From Myxococcus sp. RHSTA-1-4 (GTDB lineage Bacteria > Myxococcota > Myxococcia > Myxococcales > Myxococcaceae): 64,000 bases of DNA. The notes beneath the pieces were generated by a model, which did no database searches, was not told the origin of the DNA, and saw only the letters and a list, made by a program, of their open reading frames with translations. Numbering within the stretch: the first letter of the stretch is position 1; every line of letters starts with the position of its first letter. Below are positions 1 through 10,328 of the stretch, one piece after another. The stretch lies in assembly GCF_020037125.1 (NCBI RefSeq), contig NZ_JAIQDG010000025.1:116604-180603 (forward strand), given 5' to 3'. The position numbers were made by a program, and so were the translations under genes.

Positions 1-26
1 ACTCCCGGCACGTCGGTCCGGTCCGC

Positions 27-57
27 AAAACCCGCGCCCCGGATGAGCCCGGCGCGG
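27..57 (-). terminator. Rho-independent-type terminator of the histidine kinase gene
   Basis: Read on the minus strand, a perfect 7-bp stem (CCGCGCC / GGCGCGG, plus-strand arms 51-57 and 32-38, 12-nt loop) is followed at once by G and a run of four T (plus-strand A 27-30). It lies about 50 nt past the kinase stop codon. The T run is short, so strength is uncertain. The rest of bases 1-103 shows no convincing gene. Confidence 0.45.
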
Positions 58-103
58 ATTCTACGCGGGCGAGCCGCTCTCCGGGAAACGCATGCCCTTG
101 GTG

Positions 104-2410
104 TCAGGCGGTGATACCCGGCGTCTGGTGGGCCGCCGCCGCGCCCCCCACCCGCGGCAGGGTGAAGCAGAAGGTGCTGCCCCGCCCCGGCGTGCTCCGG
201 GCCCAGATGCGGCCGCCGTGGGCCTCGACGAGACGCTTGACGATGGACAGTCCCAGCCCGGCCCCGCGCCGCTCCTCGGGGCGGGCCTGCCAGTAACGCT
301 CGAAGAGCCGCGGGAGCTGCTCCTCCGGAATGCCCGGCCCGGTGTCCTCCACCCAGAAGAGGACCACCTCCTCGCGGGGTGCCACCCCCAGGGTGATGCC
401 GCCGCCAGCCGGGGTGAACTTGATGGCGTTTCCCACCAGGTTGCCAAACACCTGGAGCATGCGGTCCGGGTCCGCCCGCACCAGCCCCGGCTCTCCCTCC
501 ATCCGGATGTCCAGCCTGAGCCGGGCATCACCGGCGAGCGCGCGGACGGCGTCCGCCGCGTCCTGCACGAGCCGTGCGGCGGAGCACGGAGAGGTGCTGA
601 CGCCGAGCGTGCCCGCCTCCATGCGCACCACGTCCAGCAGGTCCTGGATGAGGCGGTCCATGCGCCGGGCACTGTCCAGCACGGCCTCCACTCCCCGCAG
701 TGTGTCGGAGCCCGCCTGCGCCCGGCCAAGTTGACGTTGCAGGAGCCTCGCCGTGAGCACCACGGTGTTGAGCGGGTTGCGCAGGTCGTGTGCCACCACG
801 CCCAGCACCTCGTCGCGCGTACGGGTCGCCTGCTGGGCCTCGGCATAGAGGCGAGCATTGTCGATGGCGAGCGCTGAGCGGCGCGCCAGTTCCTCCGCGA
901 GCGCGAGCTCGGACGGACCGTACACGCGGTGGCTGGAGCGCACCATCATCGCGAGCGCTCCGATGCTCCTGCCGCGCGCGCGCAAGGGCACGGCGAGCGC
1001 CGAGCAGCAGCCCACCTGCGAGAGCATGGCGTAGCTGGAATCCGCCTGGGAGAGAGCGCGCACGCGCTCCTCCGATACCGCCTCGAGCAACTCCGGCTGC
1101 CCGCTGCGGATGACGTGCGCGATACCCGAGGGCGAGTCCAGCGGCACCGGCGAGCGCTCCGCGGCGGCCAGCAGCGCCTCGCGCCTCGCGGGGTCGACGT
1201 CCGAGAGCGCCACCAGCCGGGCGTGCCCCTCCTGGACCAGGTAGAGCGCGCAGCCATCCGCGAACTCGGGGACGCAGAGCCGGACCAACCGCTCCGTCGT
1301 CACCCGCGAGTCCAGCGACTCGGCCAGCGTGGCGCTCGCCTGGGAGAGGAAGCGCTGCTCGCGCTGCCGGCGCTCGCGCTCGGACACGTCGCGCAGCACC
1401 ACCGTCATCAACGCGTGGCCCTGGACCTCCAGCCGGGAGATGGCGGCCTCGGCCGGGAACTCCTCTCCATCCTTCCGGCGGCCGAACACCGCCCGGCGCT
1501 CGCCCATGTGCCGCGCGACATCCGGCCCCTGGGAAAAACCCCACACCTGAGCCTCGTGCGGGGCGCGGAAGCGCTCCGGGAGCAGGAGCGAGAGCGGCTG
1601 TCCCAGCGCCTCCTCCGCGCGGTAACCGAAGATGGCCTCCGCCCCGCGATTGAAGATGGAGATGCGCTGGCCGGCATCCAGGACGATGATGGCGTCGGCG
1701 GCGATGGAGATGATGCCCGAGAGCTTCGTCTCCGAGAGCGCGGCCTCCTCGTGCCGCCGCCGGCGCTCGCGCAGCGTGCGCACCAGCAGCGCCGCGAGCA
1801 CCACCAGCGCGCCAAGGCCGAGCGAAAGGCTCAGCAGGAAGCGTTGCAGCGTCCTGGAGAAGAGCCGCTCCGCATGCTCGATGTCTCGCGCCAGCCGGGC
1901 CGAGGTGGCCTGCTCGAGCGCGGCGACGGCCCGGTCCAACTCCTCGTGGGTGGGCACCAACTCCCCCGCGAAGCGTTCCTCCAACAGGCGGACTTCGGTA
2001 CCCGCCCGCCGTTCCGCCAGCAGGGCATCTCCAATCCGCCGCGTCTGGTCTCTCAACGCGGCCACCCGGGCGAGCAGCGGCTCCTGGTCCGGCCCCCCAT
2101 GGCGTTCGCCCAGTTTCTGGAAGTGGGTATCGAACTCCTTCCGGGCGAGCGTGAGTTCCTCCAACCGGGAGGAGTCGGGAGAGAGGAGGTTGCTGCGCAT
2201 GAAGCGCGCGGCCCGCTCGCTCGCGGCCACGAGGCGTTCGGCGGTGAGGGCCTCTTCGAACGACCGGGCATACAGCCGCACGATGCGCGCGCGGTCCTCC
2301 TGCACCGCGGAAGCCGTCCAGACGCCCACGCTGCCCACCGTGAGCACCAGGCACACGATGGCGGGAAAGAGCAGGTGCTCGCTCAGGTGGCGTGAGGGCC
2401 GGTGCACCAC
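104..2410 (-). CDS. Membrane sensor histidine kinase (PAS-GAF-HisKA-HATPase)
   Basis: A 768-aa hybrid-less sensor kinase that should autophosphorylate on His and pass the phosphate to an unlinked response regulator; none is adjacent. Two membrane helices (about 13-32 and 190-211) flank a roughly 155-residue helical periplasmic segment of four-helix-bundle type. They are followed by a PAS domain (about 228-350), a GAF domain (about 370-510), the HisKA motif AHDLRNPLN with His541, and an HATPase domain with GNLVGNAIKF, EDTGPGIP and GAGLGLSI. The start is the GTG at 2410 because AGGAGGAGG lies just before it; a second GTG at 2407 is equally possible. The frame stays open up to 2686, but that would run into the divergent transporter's start and lacks a ribosome site. 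It is divergent from the efflux operon across 278 bp, so it may sense the same stress. Confidence 0.92.
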   Translation of the reverse strand: MVHRPSRHLSEHLLFPAIVCLVLTVGSVGVWTASAVQEDRARIVRLYARSFEEALTAERLVAASERAARFMRSNLLSPDSSRLEELTLARKEFDTHFQKLGERHGGPDQEPLLARVAALRDQTRRIGDALLAERRAGTEVRLLEERFAGELVPTHEELDRAVAALEQATSARLARDIEHAERLFSRTLQRFLLSLSLGLGALVVLAALLVRTLRERRRRHEEAALSETKLSGIISIAADAIIVLDAGQRISIFNRGAEAIFGYRAEEALGQPLSLLLPERFRAPHEAQVWGFSQGPDVARHMGERRAVFGRRKDGEEFPAEAAISRLEVQGHALMTVVLRDVSERERRQREQRFLSQASATLAESLDSRVTTERLVRLCVPEFADGCALYLVQEGHARLVALSDVDPARREALLAAAERSPVPLDSPSGIAHVIRSGQPELLEAVSEERVRALSQADSSYAMLSQVGCCSALAVPLRARGRSIGALAMMVRSSHRVYGPSELALAEELARRSALAIDNARLYAEAQQATRTRDEVLGVVAHDLRNPLNTVVLTARLLQRQLGRAQAGSDTLRGVEAVLDSARRMDRLIQDLLDVVRMEAGTLGVSTSPCSAARLVQDAADAVRALAGDARLRLDIRMEGEPGLVRADPDRMLQVFGNLVGNAIKFTPAGGGITLGVAPREEVVLFWVEDTGPGIPEEQLPRLFERYWQARPEERRGAGLGLSIVKRLVEAHGGRIWARSTPGRGSTFCFTLPRVGGAAAAHQTPGITA

Positions 2411-2688
2411 TTCCTCCTCCTGAACGCTCCGCACAGCGGCCTCCCCCCGCAATCCACCGGTCCAGGGCGCTCCTGTGCAAGAAACCAGTGCTCGCGTGCG
2501 TTTCCGGACGGGGGAGGAAGCCGGGCCCCGAGCCGCCGGACGCCATCGTGAGGACGCTCTCCTCCGGAATGCAGAAGTTGCGCACCCATGAGAAGGCCGG
2601 GACTTCCCCGCAGGGTTTGCGGCGGCCACCCCCTCCCCGGCCAGGCATTGCTCATGCAACGCTGGGTGGACGACAGGAGGAATCACGG

Positions 2689-3425
<737 letters not shown>

Positions 3426-3429
<4 letters not shown>

Positions 3430-5795
3430 GAGCCCTGGAGCGAAAGCTGCTGCGCGACCTGTCGCGGCTGAAGGGCCAGGGCTTCACCATCGCCCTGGTG
3501 GTGGCGGCGGGCATCGCCGCGTACGTGTCCACCCTCAGCGTGTACCGCTCGCTGTCCGAGTCGCAGCGCGCCTACTACGAGCGCTCGCGCTTCGCGGACG
3601 TCTTCGTCCGGCTGGAGCGCGCGCCGGACGCGTTGCTGGAGCGGCTGGAGGTGCTGCCGGGCGTGGCGGAGGTGGAGGCCCGCCAGGTGGAGGACGTGAC
3701 GCTGGACATGCCGGGCCTCCCCGAGCCCGTGGTGGGCCGCATCCTCTCCGTGCCGGGCAGCGGGGCGCCGCCACGCCTCAACCAGCTCCACCTGCGCCGG
3801 GGACGGTGGGTGGAGCCGGGCCGCGCCAACGAGGTGCTGGTGAACGAGGGCTTCGCCAAGGCCCACCGCCTGGAGCCGGGTGACACGGTGATGGCGCTCG
3901 TCAACGGCCGGCGCGTGGCGCTGCGCGTGGTGGGCGTGGTGCTGTCCCCCGAGTACATCTTCGCGCTGGCACCGGGCTCGCTCTTCGACGACGACCGGCG
4001 CTTCGGCATCTTCTGGATGGACCGTGACACGCTGGCCTCCGCGTTCCGGATGGAGGGCGCCTTCAACGACCTGGTGGTACGGCTCGCCCCGGGAGCACGG
4101 GCCGAGGACGTGGTGGCCGCGCTGGACCGGGAGCTGGTGCCCTACGGCGGCTTCGGCGCCTACCCGCGCGCCCGGCAGACGTCGGACCGGTTCGTGTCGA
4201 ACGAAATCGTCCAGCTCCGGGCCAATGCCACCATCGTCCCCCTCATCTTCCTGGGCGTGGCGGCCTTCCTGGTGAACGTGGTGCTGTCCCGCGTGGTGGG
4301 CACGCAGCGCGAGCAGATTGCCGCGCTCAAGGCGCTGGGATACTCGAACGGGGCGCTCGCCGCGCACTACCTGGAGCTGGTGGGCGTGGTGGTGGGACTC
4401 GGCTCGCTGCTGGGGGTGGCGCTGGGGGCGTGGATGGGGCGGGCGCTGCTGGGTGTGTACATGGACGTGTTCCGCTTCCCGCTGCTGGCGTACCGGCTGG
4501 ACGCCGGCATGGTGGCGGGGGCGGTGCTGGTCAGCGCCGTGTCCGCGTCGGTGGGAGCGCTCGCGGCGGTGCGGCAGACGGTGCGGCTGCCCCCGGCGGA
4601 GGCGATGCGGCCGGCCGCGCCGCCCTCGTACCGTCCCACGCCGCTGGAGCGCGTGGGCTTCCACGCGCTGTTCTCCCAGGGCGGCCGCATGGTGCTGCGG
4701 GACCTGGAGCGCCGGCCCTGGAGGCTGCTGCTGACGTCGCTGGGCATCGCCCTGGCGGTGGCCATCCTCATCGTCGGCCGCTTCTCCGGGGACGCGCTGC
4801 GCTACCTGATGGACGTGCAGTATGGGCAGGTGCAGCGCGAGGACCTGGCCGTGGCCTTCACGAAGTCCGTGCCGGACCGCGCGCGCCGCGAGCTGGAGAT
4901 GATTCCCGGCGTGCGGCACACCGAGCCGATGCGCGTGGTACCGGTGCGGCTGGTGGCGGGCCCGCGCCGCTACGAGACGGCCATCCAGGGCCTGCCCCCG
5001 GAAGGCGGGCTGCGGCGGGTGATGGACACGGAGGGGCGCCCGGTGCCGCTGCGGGGCGAGGGGCTGCTGCTGGGAACCGAGCTGGCGCGGCGGCTGGGCG
5101 TGGGCCTGGGGGACGCGGTGCGGGTGGAGGTGCTGGACGCGGGGCGGACGGTGCGTGACGCGCGGGTGACGGGGCTGGTGGAGGAGTGGCTGGGGACGTC
5201 CGCGTACATGGACCTCACCGAGCTGGCGCGGCTGGTGGGGGATGACCGGGTCATCACCGGCGCGACGCTGGTGGTGGACCGGGCGCAACAGGACGGTGTG
5301 TACGCGCGGCTCAAGGCGCTGCCGTGGGTGGCCTCGGTGACGCGGGCGGACCTGGCGAAGGAGCTGTTCCGGGAGCAGAGCGAGCGGTTCCTGACGGTCC
5401 TCACCTTCATCCTCGGCGCGTTCGCGTCCGCCATCGCCGTGGGCATCGTCTACAACAACGCGCGCGTGGCGCTGGCGGTGCGCTCCCGAGATTTGGCGAC
5501 GCTGCGGGTGCTCGGCTTCACGCGGCGGGAAATCTCCCTCGTCCTGCTTGGGGAGATGGCGGTGGGGCTGCTGCTGGCGCTCCCGCTGGGCATGGTGCTG
5601 GGCAAGCTGTTCGCTGAGTGGGTGGCGCGGGCGGCGGTGGACAGTGAGCTGTACCGGATTCCGGCCATCGTCGCGCCGCCGACGTATGCGACCGCCGTGC
5701 TGGTGGTGCTGGTGGCCGGCATCCTGAGCGCGCTGCTGGTGCGGCGGCGCCTGGACCACCTCGACTTGATTGGCGTGTTGAAGACGCGCGAATAG
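3426..5795 (+). CDS. FtsX-like ABC transporter permease
   Basis: A 789-aa permease with an N-terminal membrane helix (about residues 16-38), a large extracytoplasmic MacB-type domain, then two copies of the FtsX transmembrane core (around residues 270-390 and 655-775). The duplicated core, each copy ending with a re-entrant helix pair, is typical of the long permeases that act as a single chain rather than a homodimer. The start is the GTG at 3426, which overlaps the TGA of the ATPase gene (GTGA); GGGGGAG upstream is the ribosome site. It works with the preceding ATPase and the following membrane-fusion protein. The efflux direction is inferred from family and context. Confidence 0.93.
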
Positions 5796-5806
5796 GAGCG
5801 TGCCTC

Positions 5807-7012
5807 GTGAAACGCAAGTGGCTGAAGCGCGCGCTGCTGGCGCTGCTGGGAGTGGGCTTCGTCGCGGCGCTGGTGAATGCGTGGCGGCCCCGTCCGGTGG
5901 CGGTGGACGTGGAGGAGGTGACGCGGGAGCCGCTGTCGGTGACGGTGATGGAGCCGGGGAAGACGCGGGTGAGGGACCGCTACGTCATCTCCGCGCCGGT
6001 GGGTGGGAGGCTGGAGCGCGTGACGCTGCACCCGGGTGACGCCGTGTCGGCGGGACAGGTGGTGGCGGTGCTGGGCTCGCTGGAGCCGCCGCTGCTGGAC
6101 ACGAGGACCCGCGCGCAGGCGGACGCACAGGTGCGGGCGGCCCAGGCCGGCGTGCAGCAGGCGCGGGCGGCACTGGAGCGGGCGGAGACGGCGCTGGAGC
6201 AGACGCGGACGGAAGTTGCCCGGCAGAAGCAGCTCGCGGCGGCGGGGAGCATCAGCACGCAGGCGCTGGAGCGGGCGCTGTTCGAGGAGCGCGGCCGCGC
6301 GCAGGAGGTGGTGTCGTCCCGCTCGGCGGTGCGGGTGGCGGAGCAGCAGCTGGAGCTGGCGCGGGCGGCCCGCGGACGGCTGGACCGGCGGCCGGAGGAC
6401 TCCGAGCGCATCGAGATTCGCGCGCCGGTGAAGGGCTGGGTGCTGAAGGTGATGCAGGAGAGCGAGGCGGCCGTGGCGCCCGGGACGCCGCTGCTGGAGC
6501 TGGGCGACCCCGAGGGCCTGGAGGTGGTGGTGGACGTGCTGAGCCAGGACGCGGTGCGCATCCAGCCGGGGGCGCCGGTGCGCATCGAGCACTGGGGTGG
6601 GGAGGCCCCCCTGAAGGGACGGGTGCGGCGCGTGGAGCCGTCGGCATTCACCCGCACCTCGGCGCTGGGCGTGGAAGAGCAACGGGTGAACGTGGTCATC
6701 GACCTGGAGGACCCGGTGGAGAAACGCGGCACGCTGGGCGACGGCTACCGGGTGGAGGCCCGCATCGCGCTGTGGCACGGGAACGACGTGGTGCAGGTGC
6801 CGGAGAGCGCGCTGTTCCGGAGCGCGGAAGGCTGGGCCGTGTTCGTCGCCGGGAGCGATGGGCGGATTCACGAGCGGCTGGTGAAGCCGGGCCAGCGCAA
6901 CGGGCTGCGCGCGCAGGTGCTGGAGGGCTTGAAGCCCGGGGACCGGGTGGTGGTGCATCCCGGAGACGCGGTGCGCGACGGCGTGGACTACGCCGTGCGG
7001 CAGCCGGGGTGA
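5807..7012 (+). CDS. HlyD-family membrane-fusion (periplasmic adaptor) protein
   Basis: A 401-aa adaptor anchored by one N-terminal membrane helix (about residues 6-25). A lipoyl/barrel-sandwich half (VISAPVGGRLERV) is followed by a long alpha-hairpin coiled coil (about 100-200, rich in Ala, Glu, Arg), the second lipoyl half (IRAPVKGWVLKV) and beta-barrel domains. The GTG start at 5807 follows TAGGAG, 11 bases after the permease stop, so the three genes form one operon. It should bridge the inner-membrane transporter to an outer-membrane channel; no TolC-like gene is nearby. Confidence 0.93.
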   Translation: MKRKWLKRALLALLGVGFVAALVNAWRPRPVAVDVEEVTREPLSVTVMEPGKTRVRDRYVISAPVGGRLERVTLHPGDAVSAGQVVAVLGSLEPPLLDTRTRAQADAQVRAAQAGVQQARAALERAETALEQTRTEVARQKQLAAAGSISTQALERALFEERGRAQEVVSSRSAVRVAEQQLELARAARGRLDRRPEDSERIEIRAPVKGWVLKVMQESEAAVAPGTPLLELGDPEGLEVVVDVLSQDAVRIQPGAPVRIEHWGGEAPLKGRVRRVEPSAFTRTSALGVEEQRVNVVIDLEDPVEKRGTLGDGYRVEARIALWHGNDVVQVPESALFRSAEGWAVFVAGSDGRIHERLVKPGQRNGLRAQVLEGLKPGDRVVVHPGDAVRDGVDYAVRQPG

Positions 7013-7031
7013 GCGCCCCCGGATTCAGTGC

Positions 7032-7062
7032 TTGAGTCTGACGTAGCGTCAGGGTTCACACT
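7032..7062 (+). promoter_or_regulatory. MerR-type promoter/operator before the merR-like gene
   Basis: TTGAGT (-35, 7032-7037) and CACACT (-10, 7057-7062) are separated by 19 bp, the over-long spacer typical of MerR-activated promoters. The spacer holds the perfect dyad CTGACG-TAG-CGTCAG (7038-7052). A near-identical copy lies before the downstream exporter gene, which implies autoregulation. Confidence 0.72.
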
Positions 7063-7091
7063 GTCTCCGGCAGCCACACCGGGAGGGACAC

Positions 7092-8090
7092 GTGCTGCGA
7101 ATCGGTGAACTCGCCAGACGCGCCGGGCTGACGGTGAGGACGCTCCACCACTACGACGCCATCGGCCTGCTCAGGCCCTCCGCCCGCTCCGGCGGCGGCT
7201 ACCGCCTCTACGGGCAGGCCGACATCACCCGGCTGCACGCCATCCAGTCGCTGCGCCACCTGGGACTGTCGCTGGAGGACATCGGGCGCCTGCTGGCCCA
7301 GGGTGGAGCCACGCTCCCCGCCATCCTGGAGCAGCAGATTCGCGCGCTCGACCGGCAAATCGAGCAGGCCATGCAGCTCCGCACGCGGCTGGGCCTGATT
7401 CAGGCCCAGGTGTCCGGCGGCCATGAGCCGGAGCCGGGCGACTGGCTGGCCACGCTCCGGTTGATGACCACGTGTGACAAGTACTTCAGCACCGAAGAGC
7501 TGAAGAAGATTCTCGGCAACTGGCGGGTTGCCGCCGCCGACATGGTACCGCTGATGGCGGACGTGCGCCGGGCCATGGAAAGAGGCGTGCCGGCCGACAG
7601 CCTGGAAGTGCAGCCGCTCGCCTACCGCTGGATGACGCTGGTGGGTACCTGGATGGAAGGGGACTTCGACCTCATCCGCCGCTGGGGCGACATGTACAGG
7701 CGCGAGCACTCGGCCATGAGCAACAAGGGCCCGGACCCGCGCATGGTCGCGTACATCGACCGGGCCATCGAGATTCGCCTGGCCGCGCTCGGCAGACATC
7801 TGAGCCTCGACGAGCTCAAGCGCCTGACGCGTATCCCTCGCGAGGAGTGGCAGCGCCTGTCCCAGAAGGCGGGTCAGCTGATGCGGCAGGACGTCCCGCC
7901 CCGCGACAAGCGGGCGCGGGCGCTCGCGCGGGAGTGGATGGGACTGATGGACCGCCTGGCGAACCATGAGCCCGAGCTCCGCGACAAGCTGCTGGCGGCC
8001 TACCGCGACGACCCGGTGCTGGCCGCCGCGTCGGTGCTCGAGGCACCGGTGCGGCAGTACCTGCAGCGCGCGGCGGAATCCCGCGCTTGA
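7092..8090 (+). CDS. MerR-family regulator with TipAS-like effector domain
   Basis: A 332-aa transcription factor. Residues 1-70 are a canonical MerR winged helix-turn-helix (IGELARRAGLTVRTLHHYD, then GYRLYG), followed by a dimerisation helix (about 75-110). The remaining 200 or so residues are helical with repeated Trp/Tyr and resemble the TipAS drug-binding domain, so a hydrophobic drug or toxin is a likely inducer. The GTG start follows GGGAGGGA. The protein most likely binds the two dyads at 7038 and 8093 and distorts their 19-bp spacers to activate itself and the exporter that follows 54 bp downstream. The ligand is unknown. Confidence 0.93.
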   Translation: MLRIGELARRAGLTVRTLHHYDAIGLLRPSARSGGGYRLYGQADITRLHAIQSLRHLGLSLEDIGRLLAQGGATLPAILEQQIRALDRQIEQAMQLRTRLGLIQAQVSGGHEPEPGDWLATLRLMTTCDKYFSTEELKKILGNWRVAAADMVPLMADVRRAMERGVPADSLEVQPLAYRWMTLVGTWMEGDFDLIRRWGDMYRREHSAMSNKGPDPRMVAYIDRAIEIRLAALGRHLSLDELKRLTRIPREEWQRLSQKAGQLMRQDVPPRDKRARALAREWMGLMDRLANHEPELRDKLLAAYRDDPVLAAASVLEAPVRQYLQRAAESRA

Positions 8091-8117
8091 CCCTGCCGTA
8101 GCGTCAGGGTCCAGGCT
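8087..8117 (+). promoter_or_regulatory. MerR-type promoter/operator before the MFS exporter gene
   Basis: TTGACC (-35, 8087-8092, overlapping the regulator's TGA stop) and CAGGCT (8112-8117) are 19 bp apart. The spacer shares the 14-mer CGTAGCGTCAGGGT exactly with the site at 7032-7062, within an almost perfect dyad CTGCCG-TAG-CGTCAG. Confidence 0.72.
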
Positions 8118-8144
8118 GCGTCCATTCCAAGGAGTAGAGGACCC

Positions 8145-9446
8145 ATGCCCCCGAGCCGTACCGGCGCACCACGCGCCAGCTTGTTCCGAGACCGCGCCTT
8201 CGCCTGGATGCTGAGCGGTGCCTTCATCTCGATGCTGGGCGACCAGTTCACGTACATCGCCCTGCCCTGGCTGGTCCTCCAGCTGACCGGCGACACGCTG
8301 GTGCTGGGACTGGTGCTGGGGGTGATGAGCGTGCCGCGCGCGGTGTTCATGCTGGTGGGCGGCGCGCTGGTGGACCGCCACTCCCCCAAGCGGGTGCTGA
8401 TGTGGACGAAACACGTGAGCACCGTGCTGCTCGTGGTGCTGGCCGCCCTGGTGTTCACGGGGAACCTCTCGCTGTGGGCGCTCTACCTGCTCGCGTTCAG
8501 CCTCGGGCTGGCGATGGCGTTCAGCATTCCGTCGAGCACCTCCCTGCTGCCGCACGTGGTGCCGGCGCAGCACCTCCAGGCCGCCAACAGCGCGCTGCTG
8601 GGCCTGCGCCAGCTCTCGCTGTTCGCGGGGCCGCTGCTGGCGGGGGGCCTCATCGTCACCTTCGGTGATGCGCACACCGGCCGGGTATCGGACGCGCGGG
8701 GCCTGGGCGCCGCCTTCCTGTTCGACGCCCTGAGCTTCGCCCTCTCGGCGTGGACCCTGTCGAAGGTGACGACCCTCGCTCCGGAGGGCACCGCCGGGGC
8801 TCCCGCGGGGCAGGCGGTGTTGCGCTCCGTGGCGCAGGGCCTGCGCTGGTGCTGGGACGACCGGGACCTGCGCACGTGCCTCCTCTACTGGTCCGCGGTC
8901 GCGCTGCTCATCACCGGGCCCATCCAGATTGCATTGCCGGTGCTCGCCAGCCAGCAGCCCGGGCTGGGCGCCGCGGCGTTCGGCGTGCTGATGGGCGCGC
9001 ACGGCGCGGGCACGCTGGCGGGCATGGTGGCCGCCGGCGCCCGGCCGGGCGCGCGGGCGCGGAACCTCGGCACCACGTTGTTGCTGGTGGATGGGGTGAT
9101 TGGCGCGCTGTTCATCCCCATGGGCCGCATCACCGCGCTGTGGCAGGGCGCCGCGCTGTTGCTGGCCATCGGCCTGCTGGGGGGCTTCATGCAGGTGGCC
9201 ATCTTCACGTGGATTCAACGCCGCGTGCCACCCGCCATGCTGGGCCGCGCGATGAGCATCTTCATGTTCATCTTCATGGGCCTGGCGCCCATCTCGGCCG
9301 CGGTGACCGGCTGGGTGATGCGCGGCATGACGCTGGAGCGGCTCTTCGCGGCCACGGGCGGCTGCCTCGTGGTCTCCGTCGCGGTGGCGCTGGCCACGTC
9401 GCGCATCCGCCATATCTCGGATGCGCCCGAGCAGGCCTTCCGGTGA
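8145..9446 (+). CDS. MFS efflux transporter (EntS/MFS_3-like)
   Basis: A 433-aa polytopic protein with about 12 membrane helices. Residues 20-90 contain the MFS loop-2/3 signature in the form GGALVDRHSPKRVL. Overall composition fits the MFS_3/EntS-type drug or siderophore exporters. The ATG at 8145 is preceded by AAGGAGTAGAGG. The gene has its own MerR-type promoter and sits directly behind the MerR/TipAS-like regulator, so it is the expected target: an inducible exporter of the compound the regulator senses. It is convergent with the next gene, 9 bp from its stop. Confidence 0.92.
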   Translation: MPPSRTGAPRASLFRDRAFAWMLSGAFISMLGDQFTYIALPWLVLQLTGDTLVLGLVLGVMSVPRAVFMLVGGALVDRHSPKRVLMWTKHVSTVLLVVLAALVFTGNLSLWALYLLAFSLGLAMAFSIPSSTSLLPHVVPAQHLQAANSALLGLRQLSLFAGPLLAGGLIVTFGDAHTGRVSDARGLGAAFLFDALSFALSAWTLSKVTTLAPEGTAGAPAGQAVLRSVAQGLRWCWDDRDLRTCLLYWSAVALLITGPIQIALPVLASQQPGLGAAAFGVLMGAHGAGTLAGMVAAGARPGARARNLGTTLLLVDGVIGALFIPMGRITALWQGAALLLAIGLLGGFMQVAIFTWIQRRVPPAMLGRAMSIFMFIFMGLAPISAAVTGWVMRGMTLERLFAATGGCLVVSVAVALATSRIRHISDAPEQAFR

Positions 9447-9455
9447 GCGCCGCGC

Positions 9456-10295
9456 TCAGTCCAGCAACTCCACCGCGTCCGCCCTGACGCCCAGCAGGGC
9501 GAAGCCGAAGTTCGCGAAGCTGTAGAGCGGCGGGTCTCCATCCGGGTTGTCCACGCCACCGCCATAGAAGCGCAGGCGCAGGTAGGGGGAGACGGTGGCG
9601 TCGTCATCCAGCGGCACGCCCAGGGTGAGCGCCGCGTCATAGAGCGCTCCACCGTCCGGGTCCGTGGGGTTGACGAGCCCGTCCACCTCCAGCGCGGCCC
9701 ACAGCCACCGCGAGGGCTGCCAGGTCAGCCGCGTCTTCAGTGCGGGCACGGGACCGATGTCCGAATCGCGCGCGTAGAGCGCGCCGTCCTGCGAGCGCAG
9801 CTCAACCAGCGCCGAGCGTATCTGCAGGCTGACGCCCACGTCCCACTGGAGACGCTCGCGGTTGATGAGCCGGTACACGTAGCTGGCCCGGTAGCCATCG
9901 AAGGTATACGTGTGCTCCACCGGCGTGCCCGTGGGGAAGAGCGTATCGAGGAAGCGGATGTCCTTCGTCAGCGCGGCCCGGGTGGTGAGGGACAGCGGTG
10001 CGTAGAGGAGCACCACGCCATGGCGCTCGCCCAGCCGCGCCTCCACGGAAGCCCGCTTCGTGATGAAGAGGGGCTCGTCCTGGCCGATGTCCTCCTCCGA
10101 GTAGCGCGTGCCCTCGGCGCCGAAGCCCAGCTCATTGCGGAACACCTTCAGCGGCCCCGCCTCGACCTCGACGAAGAGCGCCTCCAGCGGGCCGTCGCCG
10201 GCCCGGGCCGCCAGCGGCGCCAGCAGGCAGCCCAGCAGCAGGACGCGGCGCCACCGGGTGGCGGGCGTATTCGCGGAAGCTTCGGTCAGGCCCAT
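9456..10295 (-). CDS. Predicted outer-membrane beta-barrel protein, unknown function
   Basis: A 279-aa exported protein with a signal peptide (residues 1-34, cleavage near ARA-GD). The mature part alternates hydrophobic and polar residues in strands rich in Tyr, Arg and Leu, such as DGYRASYVYRLINRE and VSPYLRLRFYGGG, as in small outer-membrane barrels. No domain was recognised. The ATG at 10295 is chosen because GAGGAG lies 7 bases upstream; the frame remains open further upstream but gives no signal peptide. A hairpin sits over that ribosome site (see separate entry). It is divergent from the phosphotransferase fusion gene. Confidence 0.75.
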   Translation of the reverse strand: MGLTEASANTPATRWRRVLLLGCLLAPLAARAGDGPLEALFVEVEAGPLKVFRNELGFGAEGTRYSEEDIGQDEPLFITKRASVEARLGERHGVVLLYAPLSLTTRAALTKDIRFLDTLFPTGTPVEHTYTFDGYRASYVYRLINRERLQWDVGVSLQIRSALVELRSQDGALYARDSDIGPVPALKTRLTWQPSRWLWAALEVDGLVNPTDPDGGALYDAALTLGVPLDDDATVSPYLRLRFYGGGVDNPDGDPPLYSFANFGFALLGVRADAVELLD

Positions 10296-10328
10296 GGCGG
10301 AGCTCCTCGCGGCGGATGCCCCGCGAGG
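10296..10328 (-). promoter_or_regulatory. Leader hairpin overlapping the ribosome site of the beta-barrel gene
   Basis: On the minus strand CCTCGCGG and CCGCGAGG form a perfect 8-bp stem (plus-strand arms 10321-10328 and 10305-10312) with an 8-nt loop. The 3' arm contains the GAGG of the ribosome site that ends 9 bases before the ATG at 10295. Folding would occlude it. A regulatory role is inference. Confidence 0.35.

Noticed and set aside
1..103. Tail of a gene entering from the left edge
   Set aside because: Frames are short or end quickly and show no recognisable residues; a minus-strand terminator explains part of the stretch.
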